The position numbers and the translations under genes were made by a program. Positions 1 through 7,643 of a stretch of 42,017 bases of DNA are shown here, piece after piece. Where the stretch lies: assembly GCF_000956595.1 (NCBI RefSeq), contig NZ_JYOO01000040.1:1-42017 (forward strand). Direction: 5' to 3'. The notes beneath the pieces were generated by a model. That model worked only from the letters and a program-made list of their open reading frames with translations. It did not search any database and was not told where the DNA came from. How positions within the stretch are numbered: the first letter of the stretch is position 1; each line of letters begins with the position of its first letter. Source of the DNA: Priestia aryabhattai B8W22 (lineage in GTDB: Bacteria > Bacillota > Bacilli > Bacillales > Bacillaceae_H).

Positions 1-30
1 AAGCTTCTGCGGATGTAGCGCAGAAGCTTT
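1..30. terminator. Displaced terminator of the aminopeptidase gene
   Basis: A perfect 10-bp inverted repeat (1-10 and 20-29) with a 9-nt loop is followed on the plus strand by a T-rich tract. It lies 22 bp beyond the displaced copy of the aminopeptidase stop codon (52-54), so it was probably the original transcription terminator of that minus-strand gene before the island inserted. What lies left of base 1 is not visible, so its use as a bidirectional terminator is inferred. Confidence 0.55.
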
Positions 31-51
31 TATTATTGTTATTTATTTAAT

Positions 52-169
52 TCAAAACGCCCAGTTCCCTTTTCTAAACACAGGCTCGCTTGTACCGTCA
101 GCTTTGATGCCGTCGATGTCCATTTCAGCTGAGCCAATCATGAAGTCAACGTGGGTGATGCTGTCGTTT
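52..169. repeat. Left 118-bp direct repeat (attL; displaced aminopeptidase 3' end)
   Basis: It is identical over 118 bp to 7644-7761. It encodes, on the minus strand, the last 38 residues of the aminopeptidase plus its TGA stop at 52-54. Similarity ends abruptly at base 170 where island sequence begins. This copy is the original chromosomal gene end pushed away by the insertion. It has no start of its own and should be non-functional. Confidence 0.92.
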
Positions 170-191
170 TAAAGTGAAAAATTAGGGTTCT

Positions 192-220
192 GTGACCAAT
201 CCGTGACCACTGTGTGACCA
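192..220 (+). repeat. Three GTGACCA direct repeats, 11-bp period (left array)
   Basis: GTGACCA occurs at 192-198, 203-209 and 214-220, exactly 11 bp apart, 22 bp inside the left direct repeat. The same heptamer with the same period recurs near the right end at 7580-7597, in the same orientation. Spacing of about one helical turn next to both attachment sites fits arm-type binding sites of a tyrosine integrase or its accessory factor. Binding is inferred. Confidence 0.7.
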
Positions 221-279
221 CAAATTTTATGTTCTTAAGCTTGTTATTAAAGGTTTCCCAATATTGCCTTCTGTTAAAC

Positions 280-1452
280 TTATTGTTGTTGCTGTTGCTG
301 TTGCTGTTGTTGTTGTTGCTGTTGTTGTTGTTGTTGTTGTTGCATTGTATTAAATTCCTGTTGGTAAAAACTATTAAAATCTTTTAGAATCTTTCTTGTA
401 ATAGACTTGGTATTCTCTCCCTTGGTTTCTTTATTTAGATATACTTTACTTACTACCACTTCAAAATCCTCGGTTTTTTTTGTTTTTCTAAAAAAATGAG
501 GAAATCCAAATTCTAAAATGCAAACACCTTTCGCAGATACATAATCAAAATTATATTCCACCTGTAATGCTCTAAGTATTAAAAAATCGTAATAAGCTTC
601 ATTTACAACATATTCTATATTATTTAATGTCTCACCTTTTTCACCATTAATTATTACATTCCTAACACCATCATCAAAAAGCAACCCTGTTTTTTCCATT
701 TCTACTTTCAAAGTTTTATCTCTACCGATTTCAATGTTTTTTACTGATTTAAACTTTAGCTTATCCCCTGGGATATCGTTAGCTAAAGCTAACATAAACT
801 TCATTCGATTATTATTGTTTAGTTTTCCTGAAGTGTACCTTGCTAGATCGCTACTTGTCTCTACCTCATCATTTTCCTTTAAGGAAGAGCTTATCCTTTT
901 TATTATCTCAGAATTTATTTCCTCTGTTTCTCCTGAAGTATATTCACTTGAAAATTGGATTTCACCTGTATTTCCATCTTTAATAATATCTACTCTACCT
1001 GAAAATTTTTTATTTATACTTGCCCAATCTAATGTAATATCCTCTCTCAGTACTTCGTACTCGACATATAAATGATTTTCATTTTCAACATTTAAAGCTG
1101 TATCAGTTTGAAAAGTACAGTTATTCTCGTCTGTTTCTAATTGCTCACTAGCTATTAAATCAATGTTAATTACTTCAAAAAGGGTATTATCAGTTTTACT
1201 TTTTATTGTATTGTTTCTCACCTTCACGTTATCTTCCTTAATTTTTTGAATCTCTTGCAATTCTTCAAACTCTTTAGGACTGATTAATGTCGTAGTAAGA
1301 AATTGCACAGTAGTTTTTCTGTCTTTACTAACATTAAAAACCCCTCTTTTTTTCAAAAGCCTTTGCATATCACTTTCAGTTATCACTGATTTTTTTAGCA
1401 ATGGTTTTAGTTTTTCTCCATTCGGAAGTAATACAGAGATATCTCTACTCAT
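280..1452 (-). CDS. GapS4b-like defence protein with poly-glutamine C-terminus
   Basis: This is a 390-residue protein, the last gene of a three-gene operon. Its ATG overlaps the upstream stop by 4 bp (ATGA), so translation is coupled. The N-terminal 85 residues (a LPNGEKLKPLLKKS segment, then ESDMQRLLKKRGVF, then SPKEFEEL and KEDN motifs) resemble, from memory, the GapS4b partner of the GAPS4 two-protein anti-phage system; no search was possible. No enzymatic motif is apparent. The last 20 codons before TAA are an uninterrupted CAA/CAG run (283-342) encoding glutamine only, which is rare in bacteria and may not belong to the original fold. If the family call holds, it works with the nuclease-like protein encoded immediately upstream. 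Confidence 0.55.
   Translation of the reverse strand: MSRDISVLLPNGEKLKPLLKKSVITESDMQRLLKKRGVFNVSKDRKTTVQFLTTTLISPKEFEELQEIQKIKEDNVKVRNNTIKSKTDNTLFEVINIDLIASEQLETDENNCTFQTDTALNVENENHLYVEYEVLREDITLDWASINKKFSGRVDIIKDGNTGEIQFSSEYTSGETEEINSEIIKRISSSLKENDEVETSSDLARYTSGKLNNNNRMKFMLALANDIPGDKLKFKSVKNIEIGRDKTLKVEMEKTGLLFDDGVRNVIINGEKGETLNNIEYVVNEAYYDFLILRALQVEYNFDYVSAKGVCILEFGFPHFFRKTKKTEDFEVVVSKVYLNKETKGENTKSITRKILKDFNSFYQQEFNTMQQQQQQQQQQQQQQQQQQQQ
283..342 (-). repeat. CAA/CAG trinucleotide repeat (20 Gln codons)
   Basis: Twenty consecutive glutamine codons form a simple-sequence repeat directly before the stop. Read along the gene they are 7 CAA, CAG, 4 CAA, CAG, CAA, CAG, CAA, CAG, 3 CAA. Length changes would be in frame. 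The repeat is near the island's left boundary. Confidence 0.95.
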
Positions 1453-2396
1453 TCAAATACACCATCCCTAAAATCAGGATTTAATTTCTTTAGTTTAATT
1501 TTCTTAATAAATTTATCTGAACTAAAAGAGCTATAAGCGTTTCGCACTACATCTTTATGATGCATATCATGATAGTCCGGGAAAACAAGTACAACTTCAC
1601 TTGAAAAATCTCTTGTAAAAGATTGCGCTAAGCTAATTAACCGCTTTAAATAGTTTTCATCAAAAGGTTCTTCAGTCACTAATAGTAATGTTTCATTTCC
1701 ATTTACATTAGCAGTGAATGGAATAATAGACGAGGAGATATATTCCATTGGTAACTGTTTTCCTGAATATAACTTATCCATTGAAGAATTATTTAAACCC
1801 GTATCAATGTAAAAATACTCCACATTTTCTTCTCCATATTCTTGATGTACAAAGGATACAGCTTCAAAAAGGAACTGTGCTCGCTTATTGTCTACAAGCG
1901 TTAAAGAATCTAATGCAGATGTTTCCTCTACCCTAATATTATCTAATTTATCTAACAAACTTAAATGCTCCGAACCATCAACATCGTTCCTATCTATCCA
2001 GAAAATTACACCATCTATTTTTCTTGCCTTTGTACCGTTAATTTTTCTTTTGAACAATTCTGAAGATGGATAGCATTCTGCTGCTGTAGAAAGATCTGCA
2101 TAGAACTCTTTAAATTTAGTTTTTATGCCGTTTTCACTAGCTGGATATTTATCTCTACACTTCACACTAATTAATACATCTTGTCTAGTATTATCTATTA
2201 GGTTAGATTTGTATTGATAAACATTGTCGATACCATGTTTCAACTTCGACTTATTTTCACTTCCATGTTTTTTGCTTTGAACGCAATTTATTGAAACGCC
2301 ACTGTCTGGCATAATCCAGCCAAACATCTCGAGCAACCTGGCTACAATTTTCTCTCCAAGTTCTCCTGAATTTTTTGCTGCTTCTCCTCCAGCCAT
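1449..2396 (-). CDS. GapS4a-like putative PD-(D/E)XK nuclease
   Basis: A 315-residue protein starting 2 bp after the preceding gene and overlapping the next by 4 bp. Near the N-terminus, the helix with GELGEKIVARLLEMFGW (Glu15), then HGIDNVYQYKS (Asp57), then a strand with ISVKCR (Lys79) have the order and spacing of a degenerate PD-(D/E)XK nuclease core, with Ser in place of the usual acidic residue before Lys. The arrangement and partner gene suggest GapS4a of the GAPS4 anti-phage system, whose 'a' subunit is described as a nuclease-fold protein. The C-terminal half (about 130-315) shows no motif I recognise. Family assignment is from memory of sequence style and gene pairing; nuclease activity is inferred. 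Confidence 0.55.
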   Translation of the reverse strand: MAGGEAAKNSGELGEKIVARLLEMFGWIMPDSGVSINCVQSKKHGSENKSKLKHGIDNVYQYKSNLIDNTRQDVLISVKCRDKYPASENGIKTKFKEFYADLSTAAECYPSSELFKRKINGTKARKIDGVIFWIDRNDVDGSEHLSLLDKLDNIRVEETSALDSLTLVDNKRAQFLFEAVSFVHQEYGEENVEYFYIDTGLNNSSMDKLYSGKQLPMEYISSSIIPFTANVNGNETLLLVTEEPFDENYLKRLISLAQSFTRDFSSEVVLVFPDYHDMHHKDVVRNAYSSFSSDKFIKKIKLKKLNPDFRDGVFE

Positions 2397-2398
2397 CC

Positions 2399-3412
2399 CT
2401 ATTTTTCCTCCTCAAAATAAATTTTGTAAAACTTCTTACTTTTTTCTTCATCAAACCCTTTTTCCAAAAACTCATTCATTTTGCTGTTTTCTCTTAATGA
2501 TATTCTTATGTTTATATCACTATCAAGTACTATCGTCTTAGTAAACTTTTTCTCAATTTTTCTTACTAGATCTGATGTAATGTTAGTCTCTAAAGGCTGT
2601 ATTTGTTTTTTAAAATAACTGACATCTAAATTTTTTTCTTGAAACACATTTTCAACATACCTTTCTGCATCAAAATATGTTTCTTCTTTAAAATAATTGA
2701 TGCTTTTTGACAGATATTCTACTTTTTTCTCCGGTGCTAAATCTGGACTATTAGTTATAAATTTCCTGCATTCTTTAAGTAACTGTTCAGTTTTATATCG
2801 TTCATCAACTTTATACTTTACATTCAAAAAGTTCTCTTTCCAAAATACTGTATCCTCTTGTTTTCTATTTTTGACGAAAACTAAAGATTCTTCAGTTTCT
2901 TTAAAAAACATAACTAGCCCCAATTTATTGTTTTGTTTAAGATTTATCCCTTTATAGCTAGATAATGTTAGCTTTTCATTTAGGTTATTAACTTGTAAAA
3001 ATAGTTCTTTGTCCTCCACTTTTATAATACTTAAGATATCTACTTCTTTATTTTCGTATTTAGCACCTGTGAATTTTAATGTGAGCAATTCTCCACCTTT
3101 AATATTTGGGTGCCTTGATACTTCAATAAGGTGCCTAGCTATATTTTGAGAGTTTTTTATGAAATCCTTATTCTCTTTTAATATTTCCCTCGTAAAAAAG
3201 TAAACTTCATTAAGATTCAGTTCAGATTCGTGGGAAAATTCACATATCTCATTTTCTTCGAACCTATTAAATGATAGTGTCAAAAATGCTTTTTGCAAAT
3301 ATTCAATGTCATTTATTAAACTATCTGAGATAACACTTTTAACATTTTCTAAAGGACTAGCAATATAATGTAAAACTGCAGTTTCAAGTACACACTTGCT
3401 TAAATCAAGCAT
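2399..3412 (-). CDS. Nucleoid-associated protein, NA37/NdpA (YejK) family
   Basis: A 337-residue protein with a strong ribosome binding site (AAAGGAGGT) before its ATG. The central HPNIKGGELLTLKFTG segment (about 107-122), followed by an EVDILSIIKVE strand and a DKELFLQV stretch, matches the NA37 nucleoid-associated protein family, and the length is typical of it (330-340 residues). Family members bind double-stranded DNA in the nucleoid. It is the first gene of the defence operon: the next gene begins 2 bp after its TAG stop, so it is probably co-translated with the nuclease-like pair. A sensor or DNA-targeting role in the system is inference; it could instead be a passenger. Confidence 0.72.
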   Translation of the reverse strand: MLDLSKCVLETAVLHYIASPLENVKSVISDSLINDIEYLQKAFLTLSFNRFEENEICEFSHESELNLNEVYFFTREILKENKDFIKNSQNIARHLIEVSRHPNIKGGELLTLKFTGAKYENKEVDILSIIKVEDKELFLQVNNLNEKLTLSSYKGINLKQNNKLGLVMFFKETEESLVFVKNRKQEDTVFWKENFLNVKYKVDERYKTEQLLKECRKFITNSPDLAPEKKVEYLSKSINYFKEETYFDAERYVENVFQEKNLDVSYFKKQIQPLETNITSDLVRKIEKKFTKTIVLDSDINIRISLRENSKMNEFLEKGFDEEKSKKFYKIYFEEEK

Positions 3413-3470
3413 CCAATTACCTCCTTTGAACTATTTCTAAATGCCCTTAAATTCGCCTAACACTTTCTAA

Positions 3471-3500
3471 TTATTACATATTTTTATCAATATTTGTCTA
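3471..3500 (-). promoter_or_regulatory. Possible sigma-A promoter of the three-gene defence operon
   Basis: On the minus strand TAGACA (3495-3500) and TAATAA (3471-3476) are separated by 18 bp, about 60 bp upstream of the first ATG. The match is moderate and the region is generally AT-rich, so chance is possible. Confidence 0.3.
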
Positions 3501-3684
3501 ATATTCTGCACATAAAATTTTTTATTCAAAACATTGGTATTTAGTTTAGCTGAGATTAATTTGTGTATCAGAGTTACCTTCATTTCTTATACCAAAAGCT
3601 TATTTACGTTGAAGTCCTAATCCCACTCCTATTCTCAGTGAAAATTTTGAAATATCCCCACCATAACCATCACCTTCACAACAT

Positions 3685-3718
3685 AAATTAAGAGACTCTT
3701 TTGTGAGTCTCTTAATTT
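3685..3718. terminator. Perfect 14-bp hairpin, likely bidirectional terminator
   Basis: The arms at 3685-3698 and 3705-3718 are perfectly complementary, with a 6-nt T-rich loop and A/T-rich outer pairs that supply U-runs on either strand. It lies immediately downstream of the recombinase remnant's stop codon on the minus strand. It probably was that gene's terminator and now insulates the defence operon from the upstream DUF1643 gene. Confidence 0.6.
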
Positions 3719-3830
3719 AACTTACTTTATACTCCTTAACCTTGCGATAGAATGTAGCCCTAGTTATATTTAATTATTCCACTTCTACTACTGGAATAAT
3801 TTTAGTCCTTCTTTAGTTCTATCGATTAGC
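3717..3830 (-). pseudogene. Remnant of a serine recombinase (resolvase/invertase) C-terminus
   Basis: Minus-strand reading before a TAA at 3717-3719 gives NITRATFYRKVKEYKVS. This is the typical HTH_7 helix-turn-helix ending of Hin/Tn3-type resolvases (consensus ISRATFYRKLKEY). About 50 bp further upstream, in another frame, comes RTKEGLK, which is the usual linker after the recombinase catalytic helix. Stop codons lie between them and no catalytic domain is present. It is a short decayed fragment, showing that other mobile DNA once visited this island. Confidence 0.6.
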
Positions 3831-3979
3831 TAGTTTTCATTTGTTACGGTTTCTTTCTTTTTACTTCTATTAATTAATATCATAAGTGTTTCTTTTTGTT
3901 TGTTAAGTCTACTCTTTGTTAAATTAATGGTCTATAATCCCATTAAAATATTGAAATTTGCGCCAAGTTAAACATCTTT

Positions 3980-4504
3980 TTATAAAATCTTATCAATATT
4001 AATGACAACTTCAGTTTTTTTCAAAGTTGATCTACTCATATGAACCTCTCTATCATCTACCGTATTCAGCTTCACAATATCGATATCATTGCATTCTCTT
4101 AACATTTCCTGGATTTGTTTTATCCTCTTTTTTCTGTTGTTATTACTCCCCCAACCTATATAAAGCTTAACGCTATTATTTACTGCATGTCTAATCCATT
4201 TATCAGTTTGTTGATCGTATCTCTTATCATAGTCTATAGCTTTTAACTTACTCTCCGAGTTACATCTGTATGAAAAAAGATTTACTATATAAAAACCTCC
4301 AAAATTTTTTGAAATACAATAATTCATAAATAACATTACTGACTTGTCTAAATAAAGAGCATCAGTTTCCTTTCTTGGATTCAACATGATTATTGTTACT
4401 ATAGATTTTTCTTCATCCCAAACTTTTTTGAGTAGATAACGATGCGTTGCACTTTCATCTTTAGAAAATTCCGCTTCACTTTTAATAAGGATGTTAGTCT
4501 GCAT
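3980..4504 (-). CDS. DUF1643 family protein
   Basis: A 174-residue protein with ATG preceded by GGGGAGA. An N-terminal strand reads VTIIMLNPRKETDA, followed by DKSVMLFMNYCISKNFGGFYIVNLFSYR. This matches the DUF1643 pattern (a LNPS..AD motif, then GfGgl.vvNLFa.R). A later YIGWGSN segment (about 115-121) also fits. The biochemical function is unknown. DUF1643 genes are often found in islands next to restriction-type genes, and here the neighbour upstream is a GmrSD-like protein. It stands alone with its own ribosome binding site, separated from the gene upstream by a terminator hairpin. Confidence 0.8.
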   Translation of the reverse strand: MQTNILIKSEAEFSKDESATHRYLLKKVWDEEKSIVTIIMLNPRKETDALYLDKSVMLFMNYCISKNFGGFYIVNLFSYRCNSESKLKAIDYDKRYDQQTDKWIRHAVNNSVKLYIGWGSNNNRKKRIKQIQEMLRECNDIDIVKLNTVDDREVHMSRSTLKKTEVVINIDKIL

Positions 4505-4710
4505 AAATGCATCTCCCCTCTTATTTTCATATTTAATAAATACACAATATCGATAAAAGAAAACATCTAATGAAACAAAAAGCTTATACTTATTATCTAA
4601 ACGTGTTAAAAAAGATATTCTTTTCTCATGTTTACAGATTTTGTTTATTCTTATTAAAATTACAGTTTTACTAGTTTATATATAAAATCATTCTAAATCC
4701 GACTATAAAT

Positions 4711-4749
4711 AAGAAAAGGGATTACAATTGGTTAGTAATCCCTTTTCTT
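4711..4749. terminator. Perfect 15-bp hairpin terminator after the GmrSD-like gene
   Basis: The arms at 4711-4725 and 4735-4749 are perfectly complementary around a 9-nt loop. It sits 4 bp downstream of the minus-strand gene ending at 4753. On that strand the second arm is pyrimidine-rich (CCCTTTTCTT) and continues into ATTTA, as expected for an intrinsic terminator. The plus strand also has T's after the stem. Confidence 0.75.
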
Positions 4750-4752
4750 TTA

Positions 4753-6849
4753 TTATATACCATTTATTAATTTGTCTCTTCCTGTGGAAAAAGCTTCCAT
4801 AAAGAAAGATTCCCTTCTGCTTCTCAATTCTTCAATTGATTGAACTGATGAAAACTTCTGAAATTCATCCTCGTTAAGACCTGTATACTTTTCTATCATT
4901 CTTATTAACCAAGGATCATTTATAGCAGTTAATTTTTTATTACCTTTGCTAATATTTTCACGTTTAGGAAGCAATGCAAGATTGTAAAGATTATGTTGAA
5001 CAATTTTATTATCAATATTCGATCCTTCAAAAGATGATTGTGGTATTATATGATCAACTTCAATGGGTATACTTTTATTATTTGGACCATCAAATTCAGC
5101 TAAACAGTAATAGTAATACAGAATTGGTTTTAATATTTTAACTGAAATTACTTCATCATGAAGGGTATTGTGTTCAAAAATTTCTTCTAGTAGTGAAGTC
5201 CACCTTTCAATCTTAACAGGTTCAAACGTCTTACTAAAACCAAACTTTTCAATATTATCAGCAAGCCTTGAGTCACTTGAACCCCGCCACAACTTAGTAA
5301 CATATTCATATATCATCTTATCGAAAAGAACAACGCTATTTCTTTGAACCTTCTTCATTTCATGATTACCAAGAGGTCTTCCTCTTTGTATCCAATCCTT
5401 ATAGATCATGACCAAGAAATTAATAGAAATAGTATCACTAGTCAATTCCATTAAACATGTATTCCAAGAGAGTAAAAACTTAAAGAAGGAATGTTCAGAT
5501 ATTATTCTTCCGAGTTCATTAAAATCTCGAACCAGTTGCTCAATATCTTCTTCCCATGTTAATTGCCTGTTCCTTGATACATTAGAAATTTTATCTTTTG
5601 TAATACCTTTTTCAAAGATTGCACCCAAAATTTTAAAACCTAATGTAACCCTAGTCCTAAATTCTGTTTCCTTTGCGTAAGATAAATTTTTAAAGATGAA
5701 ATTAAGCGTTCCTAATCTCCCTAATAAAGTAGCTGGAAAATCCCATCTAACTACACCTTCTCGTTTTATATTCATTACATTATATAGTTCGTTTACATGT
5801 TGCTCTAAAGAATGAGATGGATGAGCAATCTTTCTGTTCCAAGAAGGTTTTGCAGACAATATTTCAACTGCTGTCAAGTCCGTTCCCTCGGAGTTAATTA
5901 ACTTAAATATATTTTGCGCATCAATGCTTTTAGCACTTTTCAGTTCAATTATACCAATCAATGTATCCCTGAGTCTATTCTCAATCAATTCTACTATTTC
6001 AATTCTTTCTTCGATTCTTTCCCAGGTTTGATGGAGTAGTTTTCTAAAACTACTCAATACCTTATCTTCTAAACTATAACGGGAGATTAAGTAACTTATG
6101 AAATCTTGTTCTGATATATCCTCAATTCCTTCATCATAGCAGTTCTTTTTAAAGTTTCTTATAAACGAAACTAATTTTTTACCATTTAACTTTGCATAAC
6201 CTGAATGATATTCAATGTATTCTAAGTTAGGTATTTGTCTGGAAAAGTTAAATGGAATAGAGAAACCTGTACCATTTCTTTTTTTATTATGGCAAACGAG
6301 AATTATTTTCAACAGTAATTTTAAATCATCTTTGTCCTGATTTAAAGATGGTTTATCTTCTATTGTTGCAGCTATTTCATCATTGTCTTCCAAATAATCG
6401 TCATCGTCATCATAAAGTTCATCAGAATAACTATTTTCTTCTATACTACTTTCTTTTGAGGAAGTATCAATTTTTTCCTCCTCTTCCACTTCATCATTTT
6501 CTAAATGCTCTTCAATTGCATTCCAAAACTTTTCTTCTATCTCATCAGGCTGATCACCATTTTTTAGTTTTAAGAATACTCTAGCCCAACTGTATATCTC
6601 TTCTGGGTTCTCTAACATTAGTAAAAGAGCGTTTCTCCTTTGTCTGCCATCAAGTAACCATTTTGTATTTCGCTTTTTGCCTTTCTCCTCATTAATAACA
6701 CAAATTCCAATTGGATAATTGTTAAAAATACTAATACATAACTTAAAATTCTTCTTAATGTCCCAAGTTTGTTTCCTTTGGAACCTCGGGAGCCTAATAT
6801 TTCTATCTTCAATCAATGTTTTAGCGGATTCGGATCTAATTTGATACAT
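4753..6849 (-). CDS. GmrSD-like type IV restriction protein (DUF262 + HNH)
   Basis: A 698-residue single-chain protein with a GGAGG site 7 nt before ATG. The N-terminus is a DUF262 domain: RLPRFQRKQTWD (19-30) and the signature DGRQRR (67-72), the NTP-binding/hydrolysing ParB-like motif of GmrS. The C-terminus carries an HNH nuclease (DUF1524 type): EVDHIIPQSSF near residue 597, then N-LYNLALLPKREN and SKGNK. Residues about 113-165 form a very acidic linker with runs of Asp and Glu. Fused GmrS-GmrD proteins cleave DNA with modified cytosines, such as glucosylated hydroxymethylcytosine of T4-like phages; SspE of phosphorothioation defence has similar architecture. Which modification is sensed cannot be read from sequence. 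No dnd/ssp genes are near, favouring a stand-alone type IV role. Confidence 0.85.
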   Translation of the reverse strand: MYQIRSESAKTLIEDRNIRLPRFQRKQTWDIKKNFKLCISIFNNYPIGICVINEEKGKKRNTKWLLDGRQRRNALLLMLENPEEIYSWARVFLKLKNGDQPDEIEEKFWNAIEEHLENDEVEEEEKIDTSSKESSIEENSYSDELYDDDDDYLEDNDEIAATIEDKPSLNQDKDDLKLLLKIILVCHNKKRNGTGFSIPFNFSRQIPNLEYIEYHSGYAKLNGKKLVSFIRNFKKNCYDEGIEDISEQDFISYLISRYSLEDKVLSSFRKLLHQTWERIEERIEIVELIENRLRDTLIGIIELKSAKSIDAQNIFKLINSEGTDLTAVEILSAKPSWNRKIAHPSHSLEQHVNELYNVMNIKREGVVRWDFPATLLGRLGTLNFIFKNLSYAKETEFRTRVTLGFKILGAIFEKGITKDKISNVSRNRQLTWEEDIEQLVRDFNELGRIISEHSFFKFLLSWNTCLMELTSDTISINFLVMIYKDWIQRGRPLGNHEMKKVQRNSVVLFDKMIYEYVTKLWRGSSDSRLADNIEKFGFSKTFEPVKIERWTSLLEEIFEHNTLHDEVISVKILKPILYYYYCLAEFDGPNNKSIPIEVDHIIPQSSFEGSNIDNKIVQHNLYNLALLPKRENISKGNKKLTAINDPWLIRMIEKYTGLNEDEFQKFSSVQSIEELRSRRESFFMEAFSTGRDKLINGI

Positions 6850-6987
6850 TATTCGACCTCCAATACCATCTCTTCTATCAATACTTTAGCATTTTACCCT
6901 ATTAAACTGTATAATAAAGCGAATGCGGAAATTAATTATAAAACACCTAACCTTTCTTAGCAGACGCTTTTTTTATAGCAGAAAATC

Positions 6988-7009
6988 ATAATATGTTTAT
7001 AATATGTTT
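6988..7009. repeat. Two tandem 11-bp AT-rich repeats before the integrase fragment
   Basis: ATAATATGTTT occurs twice head-to-tail (6988-6998, 6999-7009) about 40 bp upstream of the integrase fragment. The 11-bp period would put the copies on the same DNA face, suggesting a protein-binding site, but no factor can be named. The surrounding 6850-7046 gap has no gene. Confidence 0.5.
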
Positions 7010-7046
7010 ATACAAAAAGGGCAATAGCCTTTGAATAATTATTTTT

Positions 7047-7583
7047 ATGGCTCTGCTTACTGGAATACGAAAAGGAGAAATCCTAGGGCTACGATGGAGA
7101 GATATTGATTTTGAAAAACAGGTTATCTACATTAGGCAAATCTACGACGGATATGCGAAAGAACTTAAGGTGGGGGCTAAAACAGCGTCTGGTGTACGTT
7201 CTATTCATATTCCTAATATGCTTGTTAATCAATTGAAAAAAGAGCGTAAGAAAGTATTAGTTAATAAACTTAAACAAGGTATAGCCTATAACGATTATGA
7301 CTTAGTGAACTGTACAAAGTTTGGCAACTCTTTAGATTCATCTACTTTATCTAAGAGATTCAAGAACCATGCTAAAAAACTTGGACTACCTGTGATACGA
7401 TTTCATGATTTACGTCATACGCATGTAACCATGTTGATTCAGCAAAATGTGAATGTGAAAGTTATCTCTGAACGTGTTGGACACTCTTCCATTCAAATCA
7501 CATTAAATCAATACAGCCACGTCTTGCCGAGTATGCAACAAGAAGTGGCTGATAAATTGAATACCTTATTCGTTAATATGTGA
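7047..7583 (+). pseudogene. 5'-truncated phage-type tyrosine integrase (catalytic domain only)
   Basis: The 178 residues comprise just the catalytic domain of a tyrosine recombinase. Arg8 (TGIRKGE), Lys45, the box HDLRHTH with His120 and Arg123, His146 (GHSS) and the nucleophile Tyr156 (NQYSH) are all present. Full-length relatives have about 370-400 residues with arm-binding and core-binding domains; these are absent, and an in-frame TGA lies 12 bp upstream of the first ATG. No good ribosome binding site precedes it. Location next to the right direct repeat, with the stop overlapping a GTGACCA arm-like repeat, marks it as the island's own integrase. Without N-terminal domains it should not bind att sites normally. 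Confidence 0.85.
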
Positions 7584-7597
7584 CCAGCTTGTGACCA
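7580..7597 (+). repeat. Two GTGACCA direct repeats, 11-bp period (right array)
   Basis: GTGACCA occurs at 7580-7586 and 7591-7597, 11 bp apart, overlapping the integrase stop codon and 46 bp inside the right direct repeat. It has the same heptamer, period and orientation as the left array at 192-220. Arm-type integrase sites often sit at the 3' end of int genes. Confidence 0.7.
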
Positions 7598-7643
7598 ATC
7601 AGAAGGTTAAGGTGGTTAAAACCCTATTACATCAAGGTTTAAA

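Larger units (their letters stand above)
3413..3979. other. Non-coding stretch between defence operon and DUF1643 gene
   Basis: No intact gene is seen in these 567 bp. The region holds the putative operon promoter near its left side, a perfect 14-bp hairpin at 3685-3718, and a decayed serine-recombinase C-terminus at about 3717-3830. A further 30-odd-codon open stretch on the minus strand around 3800-3920 is lysine-rich and has no start or recognisable match. It reads as a graveyard between two cargo modules. Confidence 0.6.

Noticed and set aside
3605-3716. 38-codon minus-strand open stretch ending GVGLGLQRK after the recombinase remnant
   Set aside because: No start codon or ribosome site, and it runs through the terminator hairpin; most likely chance.
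7047-7583. Intact XerC/D-type recombinase of about 180 residues
   Set aside because: The sequence starts exactly at the catalytic core and lacks the N-terminal core-binding domain that even short Xer proteins have; it is a truncated phage-type integrase.
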